Below are positions 37,880 to 45,696 of a stretch of 50,122 bases of DNA, in pieces. The DNA is from Clostridiales bacterium (GTDB taxonomy: Bacteria > Bacillota > Clostridia > Christensenellales > Aristaeellaceae). Position 1 is the stretch's first letter, and each line of letters starts with the position of its first letter. The notes beneath the pieces are model-generated. The model worked only from the letters and a program-made list of their open reading frames with translations. It was not told the origin of the DNA and ran no database searches. Both the position numbers and the translations under genes were made by a program. The stretch covers positions 1 to 50,122 of the forward strand of contig SFHU01000004.1 in NCBI GenBank assembly GCA_004555535.1, read 5' to 3'.

Positions 37880-40210
37880 ATGCGCAGCTTTGTCCTTCCC
37901 GCGATCCGGCTTCTCTGTCTCGCATGCCTGCTGGCGCTGACTGCCCTCCCTGTCCTGGCGGAGGACGGCGCGCTGCGCATCAGTGAGGCCCAGAGCAACA
38001 ACGACACGGACTTCCTGCTGGGCTTTCACGACTATGTCGAGCTTTACAACGGTGGGGACAGCGCGGTGATGCTCTCCGATTACTTCCTCTCGCGGGAGGC
38101 GGACGATCCCCTCGCCTGCCATCTGCCTGCCGTCGAGCTTGCGCCGGACAGCTATGCGCTGCTGCTGTGCGACGTGGATCTGCCCGGCCTGCGCCTGGCG
38201 AAGGAGGGCTGTGAGCTGTATCTGTTTGATCGCGACGGCGCGCTGTGCGACGAGGCCGAGCTGCCCGCGATGGAGAACAACGTCTGGCAGGCCGGTCTGG
38301 GCCTGACGCAGCAGCCCTCGCCCGGCTATGCCAACACGGCGGAGGGCGCGGCAGCCTACCGCGCCAGCGTCACGAGCGGGCAGACGCTGGCCGTCAGCGA
38401 GGTCGTCTCCTCCAACAGCAGGCTGCTGCCGCTGGACGGCGAATACAACGACCTGATCGAGCTGCAAAATGTCGGCAGCGAGCCCCTGCTTCTGAGCGAC
38501 TACTACCTCTCCGACAAGAAGAAGAATCCCTTCCTCTGGCAGCTGCCCGCCGTCGAGCTCGCGCCGGGCGAATGCTACGTCGTACAGGCCTCCGGCAGGG
38601 AAGCGCCGCGCGAGGCGCCCTTCAAGATTCCCGCCACCGGCGAGGCGCTCTACGTCAGCGATTCAAACGGCCAGTGCGTCGACGCGCTCTATGTCCCGCC
38701 GCTGACGCCGGATACCTCCTACGGCAGGAGCGGGGACGCCCTCTGCTACTACGATACGCCCTCCATCGGGCAGCCAAACCCCGAGGGCCTGACGGGCATC
38801 ACGCAGACGCCCCAGGTCAGCCTCAAAAGCGGCGCAGTCAGCGCCCCCGCCGCCGTGACGCTCAGCGGCGAGGGCGCGATTTATTATACGCTCGACGGCC
38901 GTCTGCCCACGCAGAAGAGCGCGCGCTACGACGGCACGCCCATCGACGTTACGGCAAGCTGTGTGCTGCGCGTGCGCGCCCTGGCCGAGGGAAAGCTCTG
39001 GTCACCCACGGCGACCTGCCATTACCTGTTTGACGCGGAGAAATACGAGCTCCCGCTGCTGTGCATCAGCGCTGAGCCGGGCGCCATCCTCGGCCCCAAC
39101 GGCATCTACACGCTCTATGAGCAGCGCAACCGCGAGATCCCCGTCAATCTGACCCTCATTGAGAGCGGACAGACGGCATTCAGCGTCGACTGCGGGCTGA
39201 AGATTCACGGGCAGGGCAGCCGTAAGCTGGAGAAGAAGAGCTTCTCTGTGCGCTTCCGCGCCCAGTACGGAACCAGCCAGCTCGAATACGCGCTGTTTGA
39301 GGATTCGCCGGTCACCTCCTTTAATTCGCTCGTGCTTCGCTGCGGCTCGGAGGACGCGAACCGCGCTTTTTTTCGCGATGAATTTCTGACCTCGCTGACG
39401 GCGCAGACGATGCCGGAGGTGCTCTATCAGCGCTACAAGCCGGTCAACCTCTTCATCGACGGCGCGTATTTCGGCGTCTACTACATCCGCGAACGCGTCT
39501 CGGACGACTTCGTCGCCTCCTATCTGGGCGGCGAGGAGGAGGACGTCGACATCATCTACGGCTGGACGAAGGCCGAGGCCGGCGAGCGGGACGACTGGCT
39601 CGCGCTGATGCGCTACTGCAAGCGCAGCGACCTCTCCCAGCAGGAGAGCTTTGACTACGTCGCCAGCCAGCTCTGCCTGGAGAGCTTCATGGATTATTAC
39701 ATCGCGCGCGCCTACTCCGGCGACCGCGACTACCCGAACATCCGCCACGTCCGCTCCAAAGGCGGGGACGGCCTGTGGCGCATCGTGAATTTTGACCTCG
39801 ACTGGGGCTTTGGCACGAAGCCCGCCGCGCTGCACCAGATGATCGGCAAGGTCAGCGAGGACGCCGCGCTCAACACGGTGGTCATCAACGCGCTGCTGGA
39901 GAACCCGCAGTTCAAGGATCAGATGATCCGACGGCTCGTCTGGCATCTTGAGAACACCTACGCGCCGGAGCGGGTCATCGCGCGCATCGACGAGATGGCG
40001 CAGGAGGTCGCGCACGATCTGCCCTACAACTACGAGCGTTGGGGCGGCTCCTATGCATCCTGGCAGGAGCACGTGCAGTTTTTGCGCGACTTCGTCAAAA
40101 GCGAGGAAAACGACCGCGTGGCGGCGATGGTGCAAAGCGCGCAGCGGGCCTTCAAACTCAGCGACGAGGAGATGGCGCGCTATTTCGGCGACCTGTACAC
40201 CGCGCAATGA
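37880..40210 (+). CDS. Secreted lamin-tail-domain and CotH-kinase protein
   Basis: A 776-residue secreted protein. Residues 1-27 are a signal peptide (ALTALPVLA cleavage). Two lamin-tail-like domains follow (about 30-150, ISEAQSNN...DYVELYNGGD; about 165-300, VSEVVSSNSRLLP...NDLIELQNVG). Then comes a chitobiase C-terminal-like beta domain (about 310-375, IYYTLDGRLPTQKSARYDG). The C-terminal half (about 385-720) is a CotH-type atypical kinase: KIHGQGSRKLEKKSFSVRF, YRRxK-like YQRYKPVNLFIDGAYFGVY and the metal-binding NFDLDWGFG. CotH kinases phosphorylate secreted proteins in Bacillus spore coats; in gut Clostridia this architecture may act on or attach to the cell surface. Function is inferred. 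Confidence 0.9.
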   Translation: MRSFVLPAIRLLCLACLLALTALPVLAEDGALRISEAQSNNDTDFLLGFHDYVELYNGGDSAVMLSDYFLSREADDPLACHLPAVELAPDSYALLLCDVDLPGLRLAKEGCELYLFDRDGALCDEAELPAMENNVWQAGLGLTQQPSPGYANTAEGAAAYRASVTSGQTLAVSEVVSSNSRLLPLDGEYNDLIELQNVGSEPLLLSDYYLSDKKKNPFLWQLPAVELAPGECYVVQASGREAPREAPFKIPATGEALYVSDSNGQCVDALYVPPLTPDTSYGRSGDALCYYDTPSIGQPNPEGLTGITQTPQVSLKSGAVSAPAAVTLSGEGAIYYTLDGRLPTQKSARYDGTPIDVTASCVLRVRALAEGKLWSPTATCHYLFDAEKYELPLLCISAEPGAILGPNGIYTLYEQRNREIPVNLTLIESGQTAFSVDCGLKIHGQGSRKLEKKSFSVRFRAQYGTSQLEYALFEDSPVTSFNSLVLRCGSEDANRAFFRDEFLTSLTAQTMPEVLYQRYKPVNLFIDGAYFGVYYIRERVSDDFVASYLGGEEEDVDIIYGWTKAEAGERDDWLALMRYCKRSDLSQQESFDYVASQLCLESFMDYYIARAYSGDRDYPNIRHVRSKGGDGLWRIVNFDLDWGFGTKPAALHQMIGKVSEDAALNTVVINALLENPQFKDQMIRRLVWHLENTYAPERVIARIDEMAQEVAHDLPYNYERWGGSYASWQEHVQFLRDFVKSEENDRVAAMVQSAQRAFKLSDEEMARYFGDLYTAQ

Positions 40211-40324
40211 GCGCCGGTTCCGTGCAAAAGGACAGCCCCTTTTGGCTTCCCGCGCCGATTCTGACAGGAGAACGCGCCGGAAGGAGCCCGGGAGACCGGA
40301 TCAGCAGCACAGCGGGCACGCGGC

Positions 40325-40795
40325 TCACGGAAAGGCTTCGGCATTCAGGGTGTTGTCCAGCACGAAGGGGATGTCGCGCGCCATGCAGTACAGGCTCAGG
40401 ATGCCCATGTGCCCCAGCTCGATGGCGACCACGTTGCTCACGCCCGTCCGGGGGTTCTCGTGAACAAAGTAGAACCAGTCACGGCGGCGCCGAATGGGCG
40501 CAGCCTGATCGCCGCGGTTGTTGATGCGGCGGGACACTTCCTCGTGGGTCCTGAGGTATTCGCACACCCTTTCAGGGCTTTGGAAGCCCTCCCGGCTGGC
40601 GTCCGCGTCATCCTCGAGGTCGATGCCCTGAATGCGGAAAATCGGCTTGTGGCCGTCATGCTCCGCGCCGATACACATGTAGGTATCGTCGCCTTCGTCC
40701 ATGAAGCAGCCGCCATCCGGCAGCACGCTGACAAAACCGCCCTTCAGCTTTCTGCAGAGCCTCTCCGGCTCGTTGGCCTTCTTCTTTTTCATCAT
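40325..40795 (-). CDS. Hypothetical protein, cytoplasmic
   Basis: A 156-residue protein without membrane segments, starting MMKKKKANEPERLCRKLKGG after AAGGAGGAG, which fixes the start. Visible parts are VSVLPDGGCFMDEGDDTYMCIG, FRIQGIDLEDDADASREGF, a charged helix EYLRTHEEVSRRINN and a hydrophobic end with IELGHMGILSLYCMARDIPF. The DNA composition matches the chromosomal part. I do not recognise the family. It is convergent with the CotH gene, and has an unusually long, hairpin-rich upstream region. Confidence 0.7.
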   Translation of the reverse strand: MMKKKKANEPERLCRKLKGGFVSVLPDGGCFMDEGDDTYMCIGAEHDGHKPIFRIQGIDLEDDADASREGFQSPERVCEYLRTHEEVSRRINNRGDQAAPIRRRRDWFYFVHENPRTGVSNVVAIELGHMGILSLYCMARDIPFVLDNTLNAEAFP

Positions 40796-41349
40796 GGCTC
40801 CTCCTTTCCCGCGTGCTGACGGCATTTCAGCCGCCGCGAAGCGCACGGGCAGGGCTGCCCGGAATGCCCTCCGGAGGCGTTTCCGGAGGGATTGAACCCT
40901 GCACACATCGGCCATATCGCCGGGCCTTTGCGTGGGCTGACAGGGATCCTCATCTCCTTGCCGGGGAGATGAACGGCCGCGCGGCACCCGGGATCGTGTT
41001 TCCCCGCCGGAAATCCTTGCCGCCTGGCATCCCAGCTGCTGTCACCGCCGATTCCTCTGACAAAGAGCACCTTTCCTGCACCCTGTTCCTCCCGTTTTCC
41101 CTGATCCTTTGCTTCCCTGTTTCGGGTGTCAGACAAGGGCTTTTGTTTGCCCTTCTGACGGTGCCATTCTACCATGCGGGTGGGGAAACAACACGGAAAA
41201 TAAGTTGCGAACTCCGGCGGATTCCGGTTCCTGCAGAAGCCCCTCCGCAAGAGCATATCTGCGGAAACGGGCCCATCCGCATGGCAGGCCGGGGTGTGCA
41301 TTTCCAAACGCCTGACAAGAGGAAACACCCTGGGGAGCCAGGCTTCCGG
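40796..41349 (-). other. Long non-coding leader region of the hypothetical gene
   Basis: These ~550 bases contain no convincing gene. On the minus strand a possible -10 TAGAAT lies near 41171-41176, followed by CAGA-AGGGC/GCCCTTgTCTG (41129-41155), CATCTCC-ccggcaa-GGAGATG (40951-40971), an ACGCAAAGGCCCGGC stretch, and CCCTCCGG-aaacgc-CTCCGGAGGG (about 40869-40893) before the ribosome site. It could be a regulatory leader, but it matches no riboswitch class that I could confirm. Confidence 0.4.
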
Positions 41350-41393
41350 GCAAAGAAAGAACGCCGGCCCCCGGATCGGGACCGACGTTCTTT
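41350..41393 (-). terminator. Terminator of the leucine-rich-repeat gene
   Basis: AAGAACG / CGTTCTT outer stem (41358-41364 with 41387-41393) with a GC-rich inner stem, followed on the minus strand by TCTTTG. About 30 bases after the LRR gene stop. Confidence 0.65.
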
Positions 41394-41423
41394 TGGGTTC
41401 CCTGCGTGGATTTGGATACATGG

Positions 41424-41875
41424 TCAAACGCCAGAGGGATAATCGGGCGCGTGGGCGCCTTGCCGTACAAGCTCTACGCCATCGTCAAACGCATCCTCGC
41501 CAATCGCCGTCACGCTTCCGGGAATCACGACGCTGCTCAGGCCGGTGCAGCCGGAAAACGCACCGGCCCCAATCGTCATCACGCCCTCCGGGATCGTCAC
41601 GCTGCTCAGGCCGGTGCAGCCGGAAAACGCGCTTTCTCCAATCTCTGTCACGCCCTGCGGCATCACGACGCCGCTCAGGCCGCTGCAGCCCTCAAACGCA
41701 TGATCCCCCATCCTTGTCACGCCCTGCGGAATGGTCACGCTGCGCAGACTGGTGCAGCCAAAAACGCCCATTCACCAATCCTGGTCACGCCCTTCGGGAT
41801 GACCACCTCCCCGCCGGGGCCGGTGTACTCCTCCAAAACGCCATCCTCAATCACAAAACCATTTGCGTCGTCCAT
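41424..41875 (-). pseudogene. BspA-type leucine-rich-repeat protein, frameshifted
   Basis: ATG at 41875 follows AGGAGG and begins MDDANGFVIEDGVLEEYTGP, then GVTRIGEWAF. At a run of five T (41764-41760 on the minus strand) the frame is lost; one extra T restores it and continues as GCTSLRSVTIPQGVTRMGDHAF. The second frame carries four more 23-residue BspA/TpLRR repeats (GVTEIGESAFSGCTGLSSVTIP type) and ends at 41424. In total about 150 residues. These repeats occur in surface proteins and small secreted or intracellular proteins of gut bacteria; no signal peptide is seen here. The gene is either broken, phase-variable, or carries a sequencing error. Confidence 0.8.
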
Positions 41876-41989
41876 TGTGCAGGCCTCCTGTTCAGATGAT
41901 TCCGGTGGTTGGCTTCATGCTGATGCTGCTCCGGGCTCGACAGCGCGGCAGCAACCGCGCCGTATTGCAGAAGCAATGCGATATCATGA

Positions 41990-42018
41990 AGTATAGCATA
42001 TCGGTCATGACGGGGCAA
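41990..42018 (-). promoter_or_regulatory. Candidate promoter of the LRR gene
   Basis: Minus strand: TTGCCC (42018-42013), 17 bases, TATACT (41995-41990), about 115 bases before the start. Confidence 0.5.
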
Positions 42019-42132
42019 TGCTCAGAATGACCCGGCCCGACCGCATGAGATCTGAACGGTTTCACCGACCGCCCAGCACGATGCCGCTTCCGCGCTTGTT
42101 CCTTTTGCCGTGCGGATGGGGAAGGATCCGCA

Positions 42133-42254
42133 CCGGCTCTGACAGCCCACTGGGCTGTCATTCACTCCCGGGCCAGGTTCGACTCCCCCCTGGCCAGCCG
42201 GCAATCATTGCGATAAGAAAAAACCTCAGCGATTGCTGAGGTCTTGGTGGAGCA
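42133..42254 (-). repeat. 122-base direct repeat, copy 1
   Basis: Identical to 42296-42417 except for two bases, offset 163. It holds GACAGCCC-act-GGGCTGTC, a CCAGG/CCTGG hairpin around TTCGACTC, and a perfect minus-strand terminator (CCTCAGC-aatc-GCTGAGG then TTTTTT, 42218-42241). It ends in TGGTGGAGCA; the next bases extend this to the complement of GACTCCCCTATGCTCCACCA, which looks like a tRNA 3' end. Confidence 0.95.
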
Positions 42255-42295
42255 TAGGGGAGTCTCCTCTCGCGCCTCGACGGCGCTCGGTCAGC

Positions 42296-42417
42296 CCGGC
42301 TCTGACAGCCCACTGGTCTGTCATTCACTCCCGGGCCAGGTTCGACTCCCCCTTGGCCAGCCGGCAATCATTGCGATAAGAAAAAACCTCAGCGATTGCT
42401 GAGGTCTTGGTGGAGCA
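42296..42417 (-). repeat. 122-base direct repeat, copy 2 (with terminator)
   Basis: Second copy, separated from copy 1 by 41 bases. Its right end (TGGTGGAGCA, 42408-42417) is fused in frame to the C-terminus of the serine recombinase. The minus-strand terminator (stem 42387-42393 with 42398-42404, T run 42386-42381) lies inside that reading frame, so the last ~30 codons are unlikely to be original. Confidence 0.95.
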
Positions 42418-43160
42418 ACTTGTGTTAAATCCGAACCAAATGCCTCTTCAATCTCTTCCGGCGTGATTGTAGCAGATCCATCCTTATAGTTGTAGGTGAA
42501 AACCAGCTTGTCGTCGTAGACGTATATGGCGTTGATGAAGGTGTCGATGATCTGCCGCTGGTACTCGATGTCATCCACGTTTCCGTACTTGAATCGGTTG
42601 ATCCAGCTGACGATCTGCTCCTTAGTGTACTTGGGCTTTTCGAGCTCGGCCTGTAGAATACTGACCTTGAGGCTCTCGCGCTGAGCCTCCAACTCTTCCA
42701 GCCTCGTCTTGGTAGAGGGGGGCAGGATGCCCATCTGAATGGCGTTCAGCATGTTTTCAATGGCCTTTTCGCACGCCTTGAGCTGCTGGCGCATGGCGGG
42801 GATACTCGTGTCCTCCCGATTTTGCAGGTCGATGATCGCATCGGCAATCCGGTTGATTTCCTCGTCCCGGAGCACGCGCTGCACGGTGGTCACGACAGCG
42901 ACCCGCTCAATCCAGTGCTTTTTGAGCGGCTTGCGCTTGCATCCGAGCCTGCGCTTTGCACCGCCGCACTTGTAGTAGCAGTATTTTACACCATTGGTGC
43001 CGCTTGTTCCACTTTCGCCCACCATCAATCTGCCGCAATCCCCGCAAAAGAGCTTGGTCGTCAGCAGGTATTCCTCGTCGGCTTTCGTTCTGGACGGGGC
43101 TTTTTTGTTGCCCTCCATCCGCTGCTGTACCCGCTCAAACAGGTCAACCTCGATGACTGA
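42321..43160 (-). pseudogene. Large serine recombinase, C-terminal fragment
   Basis: Similarity to large serine recombinases begins abruptly at VIEVDLFERVQQRMEGNKKAPS, followed by the zinc ribbon (CGDCGRLMVGESG, and CYYKCGGAKRRLGCKRK), the long coiled coil (about 42690-42880) and WINRFKYGNVDDIEYQRQIIDTFINAIYVYDDKL. The catalytic N-terminal domain with its Ser and the recombinase domain are missing: upstream of ~43160 the DNA belongs to an unrelated module. The real C-terminus ends around SDLTQV; the frame then runs into the 122-base repeat. Such recombinases move mobilizable elements of Clostridia. This copy cannot be active. Confidence 0.9.
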
Positions 43161-43163
43161 ACA
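43150..43163. other. Junction: headless recombinase / partition module
   Basis: Recombinase similarity on the minus strand ends here, and an HTH gene on the plus strand starts 3-13 bases later without ribosome site or promoter. Both genes have lost upstream sequence, so this is a break, deletion or mis-join. Confidence 0.65.
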
Positions 43164-43391
43164 ATGAGCGCGATTTTTTCCGATTTGCCCGATGTGCTGG
43201 ATGCCAAAACGCTGGCACAGGCACTCTCCATTTCCAAATCCAGCGCATACGCCCTGATGAACCTTGAGGATTTCCCCACGCTTCAGCTCGGTGTGCGGAA
43301 GCTGGTGACCAAGCCGGATCTCATCGCATGGATGAGCAGGCATATCCGCGACGGAGGCGCAGTGAATGACCCACCTGAAGAAATCACCTGA
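43164..43391 (+). CDS. Helix-turn-helix (excisionase-like) DNA-binding protein
   Basis: A 75-residue protein with a MerR/Xis-type helix-turn-helix: DVLDAKTLAQALSISKSSAYALMN, then the wing with QLGVRKLVTKPDLIAWMSRHI. Small proteins like this head partition or transfer operons of integrative elements in Bacillota and can act as regulator or excisionase. No ribosome site precedes the ATG, because the sequence upstream is the truncated recombinase. Its end overlaps the next gene by 26 bases. Confidence 0.75.
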   Translation: MSAIFSDLPDVLDAKTLAQALSISKSSAYALMNLEDFPTLQLGVRKLVTKPDLIAWMSRHIRDGGAVNDPPEEIT

Positions 43392-43554
43392 CCAGACAAA
43401 CAGCGGCATGGACATCCCGGATGCAGCCATCGAGCGCATCGCCCGTGCCATGCTGCCCATGATACAACGATACTATGAGAGCGACGACGGCAAGCGCGAG
43501 CTTGCCGCGTGGAAACAAAAACATAAGGAGGAAACCTATGCGAATCAACAATGA
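43366..43554 (+). CDS. Small hypothetical protein of the partition operon
   Basis: A 62-residue protein (MTHLKKSPDQTNSGMDIPDA...) with a predicted amphipathic helix IERIARAMLPMIQRYYES and a charged end. GGAGG lies ten bases ahead of the ATG. It overlaps both neighbours (26 bases with the HTH gene, 17 with parM), so it is translationally coupled. I do not know a function; small ORFs in this place are common in conjugative and mobilizable elements. Confidence 0.65.
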   Translation: MTHLKKSPDQTNSGMDIPDAAIERIARAMLPMIQRYYESDDGKRELAAWKQKHKEETYANQQ

Positions 43555-44494
43555 CTTTATCATCGTCGGCGTGGACGCAGGCTATGGCAACATGAAGACG
43601 GCGAACACCATCTTCCCGACCGGGCTGGCGGCGATGGACACCAAGCCCTACTTTGACGGTGACATCATGCACTACAATGGCAGGTGGTACCGCATCGGCG
43701 AAGGCCACAAGGCTTTCAACCCGGACAAGACGGCTGACGAGGATTTCTACATCCTCACGCTGGCTTCCATTGCCGCTGAGCTTCGGACAAAGGACATCAC
43801 GGAAGAAAACATCTATCTTGCCGTTGGTCTTCCCACGACGTGGACCGTCCGCCAGCGCAATGCGTACCGCGAATACATGCTGCGCAATAAGGATGTGGAA
43901 TTCGTGTTCAACGACATCGGCTATTACCTTCATTTTACCCAGTGCAGCGTTTTCCCGCAGGGCTATGCGGCGATGGTGCCCATGATGGACTGGGATAAGA
44001 AGGATAACGACTTCCAGAAATACATGGGCACCATCATGATGGCAGATATCGGCAACGGCACCATGAACATCATGCGACTGGAAAACGGACGGCCTCTTGA
44101 CCAGTACTGCTGGACGGAGGTGCTGGGCGTTCATCAGTGCGCCCTGACCATCCGAAAGCAGATGATGGACAAGGATGGTCTGGATCTGCCGGAGGATGTG
44201 ATCGAACAGTTCCTTCGGACCGGGAAGACCCACCTTCGCAAAGAACTTCTGGAATCCATGAACGCGATTGTCCGCGGCTATGTGTCCGGGCTTTTCGATG
44301 CGCTGCGTGCGCATGGCTACGATCCGCGAATGATGAAGCTGTATGTGCTGGGCGGCGGAGGCTGCCTCATGAAGCGCTTCGGCAAGTACGACCCGGAATC
44401 TGTTGTCTTCGTGGACAACCTGAACGCCGCTGCCAGGGGCTATGAGTACATGGCCCAGGGGCTGCTCTGGGCAAAGGAGAACAGTAAGAAATGA
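43538..44494 (+). CDS. parM: ParM/Alp-type actin-like segregation protein
   Basis: ParM-like actins polymerise to push apart plasmid or element copies. The 318-residue product starts MRINNDFIIVGVDAGYGNMK after AAGGAGG and has the actin-fold nucleotide motifs in order: phosphate 1 VGVDAGYGNMKTAN, phosphate 2 MADIGNGTMNIM and the adenosine motif LYVLGGGGCLMKRFG. Length fits the family. With the following RHH-like adaptor it makes a type II partition pair. Such modules occur on integrated elements as well as plasmids. Confidence 0.88.
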   Translation: MRINNDFIIVGVDAGYGNMKTANTIFPTGLAAMDTKPYFDGDIMHYNGRWYRIGEGHKAFNPDKTADEDFYILTLASIAAELRTKDITEENIYLAVGLPTTWTVRQRNAYREYMLRNKDVEFVFNDIGYYLHFTQCSVFPQGYAAMVPMMDWDKKDNDFQKYMGTIMMADIGNGTMNIMRLENGRPLDQYCWTEVLGVHQCALTIRKQMMDKDGLDLPEDVIEQFLRTGKTHLRKELLESMNAIVRGYVSGLFDALRAHGYDPRMMKLYVLGGGGCLMKRFGKYDPESVVFVDNLNAAARGYEYMAQGLLWAKENSKK

Positions 44495-44892
44495 GCAATC
44501 ATCGCTTTACTGTGCGGCTCGATACGGGCTATGACGAGGAAAAGCAGGCGTGGGAGAAGCTGAAAAGGCTGCAGCGAAAGATGCATCTCTCATACAACAG
44601 AATTGTGACCGATGCTGTGAATGCCTACGAGACGGACTTCGTACATCTTGCCCCGGAGGACGAAGCGCAGCTCATCCAACGGATGACAGATGCTGTGGCT
44701 GAACGGCTTCAGCAGATTCTGCCCGCCTATCTGGCCGGGTACTCGGCTGGAGCGGCATCCACGGTGACTGCACTGCCTGTTCCTCAGACAGAAACCGAAA
44801 ACAGCACTGTTCAGCGCAAACACACGGATGCCGATGAAGCGGAGCCTGACTTCAGCGGAAGCGTGATGGATTTCAACTTCATGGGCATGTGA
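44491..44892 (+). CDS. ParR-like adaptor protein
   Basis: A 133-residue protein that overlaps parM by four bases (ATGA). The N-terminal ~50 residues (HRFTVRLDTGYDEEKQAWEKL, then LSYNRIVTDAVNAYE) look like a ribbon-helix-helix DNA-binding domain, as in ParR. The rest is Ala-, Thr- and Glu-rich with a short conserved-looking end DFNFMGM that could contact the ParM filament. Assignment rests on position and on the N-terminal pattern. Confidence 0.7.
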   Translation: MSNHRFTVRLDTGYDEEKQAWEKLKRLQRKMHLSYNRIVTDAVNAYETDFVHLAPEDEAQLIQRMTDAVAERLQQILPAYLAGYSAGAASTVTALPVPQTETENSTVQRKHTDADEAEPDFSGSVMDFNFMGM

Positions 44893-44907
44893 CGAATAAA
44901 CGGGATC

Positions 44908-44962
44908 GCATCACTTTGATGCCGGCTTACGAGCTGGTGCATCAGAGTGATGCGCTCCTTTT
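44908..44962 (+). terminator. Terminator of the parMR operon
   Basis: A 15-base stem with a single wobble pair (GCATCACTTTGATGC, 44908-44922, with GCATCAGAGTGATGC, 44939-44953), followed by GCTCCTTTTCT, 16 bases after the parR stop. Confidence 0.7.
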
Positions 44963-45077
44963 CTCCCCTACAACAGGCAGAACATCAGAATGATGGAAAA
45001 CCATTGAAACGACGATCATTTTGACGCATCAAAGAAAACCGGAAAATCAACCGAACGAACGACAGAGGAGGTACCAT

Positions 45078-45293
45078 ATGGCCGAAAGAATGATGAACGC
45101 CGAAGAAAAAGCGCTGCTTCAGGCGAAGCACAGACTGGAGGAAGCACAGGCTCGTGACCGCGTGAAGGAGCGGAAGCAGCGAACGCGACGATTGATACAG
45201 GAGGGCGCGATTCTGGAAAGCGTGTTGCCAGCAGCATCTGCGATGGAGTTGGATGCGCTAAGAGGCTATCTTGAGGAACGTTTTGGAGCTTGA
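45078..45293 (+). CDS. DUF3847-like small protein of the mobilization module
   Basis: A 71-residue, highly charged, helical protein (MAERMMNAEEKALLQ... ending ALRGYLEERFGA) with the RTRRLIQEGAILESVLP block that marks the DUF3847 family. ATG follows GAGGAGG. DUF3847 genes usually lie just ahead of a MobA/MobL relaxase, as here, and may be an accessory factor of the relaxosome; that role is inferred. A hairpin with T tract lies right after the stop. Confidence 0.75.
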   Translation: MAERMMNAEEKALLQAKHRLEEAQARDRVKERKQRTRRLIQEGAILESVLPAASAMELDALRGYLEERFGA

Positions 45294-45300
45294 CGCAGTT

Positions 45301-45330
45301 GGAGGAGCTTTCGGGCTCCTCCTTCTTTTT
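45301..45330 (+). terminator. Hairpin with T tract after DUF3847 gene
   Basis: GGAGGAGC / GCTCCTCC stem (45301-45308 with 45315-45322), then TTCTTTTT. Confidence 0.7.
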
Positions 45331-45336
45331 CCCGAA

Positions 45337-45348
45337 AGGGCGCACTTA
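45337..45348 (-). other. oriT: oriT core (RSF1010/pIP501-type nick region)
   Basis: On the minus strand the sequence is TAAGTGCGCCCT, identical to the nick region of RSF1010/R1162 and related MOBQ origins, where the relaxase cuts after TAAGTGCG. It lies 349 bases ahead of a MobA/MobL relaxase gene, the family that cuts such sites. The inverted repeat that usually flanks the core was not clearly seen. Confidence 0.75.
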
Positions 45349-45696
45349 CTCACCACCTCGTCGTCGCAAGCTCCACATCCTTCGCCCAGCCGCAAGCGGC
45401 AGGGCTCATCCGTTTCGCTGCTCCTCCTCTCCCCACAAAGCTGCGCTTTGCGGGGCCCCTTCGGCGGTGGTATCCCTCCCTTCGGTCGGGAACGTGCGCT
45501 CTCCGAGGGGGCTACGCTTCCTGCGGGAAGCGGCAGGCTGCGGCCTGCGCGCGTGTGCTGCGGCACACGCATTTTGACGGGACGAGCCTGCTGGGCAGTA
45601 TCGGGCATCGAGCACTCAGCTGCTGCCCACGCAAGCGTTGTTCGGAAGCGGAGGCGGGCACAGCCCGCAAGAAACAAAACAATGGAGGTGACGGGC

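Larger units (their letters stand above)
45294..45696. other. Transfer-origin region between DUF3847 and mobA
   Basis: These 403 bases carry no gene. They hold a terminator-like hairpin, the oriT core and then a string of short hairpins: GCGGCAGGCTGCGGCCTGC (about 45529-45548), GTGTGCTGCGGCACAC (45553-45568) and GCGGGCACAGCCCGC (45654-45668), likely parts of the origin or of the mobA leader. Confidence 0.6.

Noticed and set aside
40900..40990. Cyclic-di-GMP riboswitch suggested by ACGCAAAGGCC
   Set aside because: The first GGGCAAACC-like half and the spacing between helices do not fit; only the short string is similar.
42133..42270. A tRNA gene suggested by TTCGACTC and a CCACCA-like end
   Set aside because: No D arm or anticodon arm, the T-arm stem does not pair properly, and no 5' acceptor partner is present. 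Only a 3'-end-like fragment remains.
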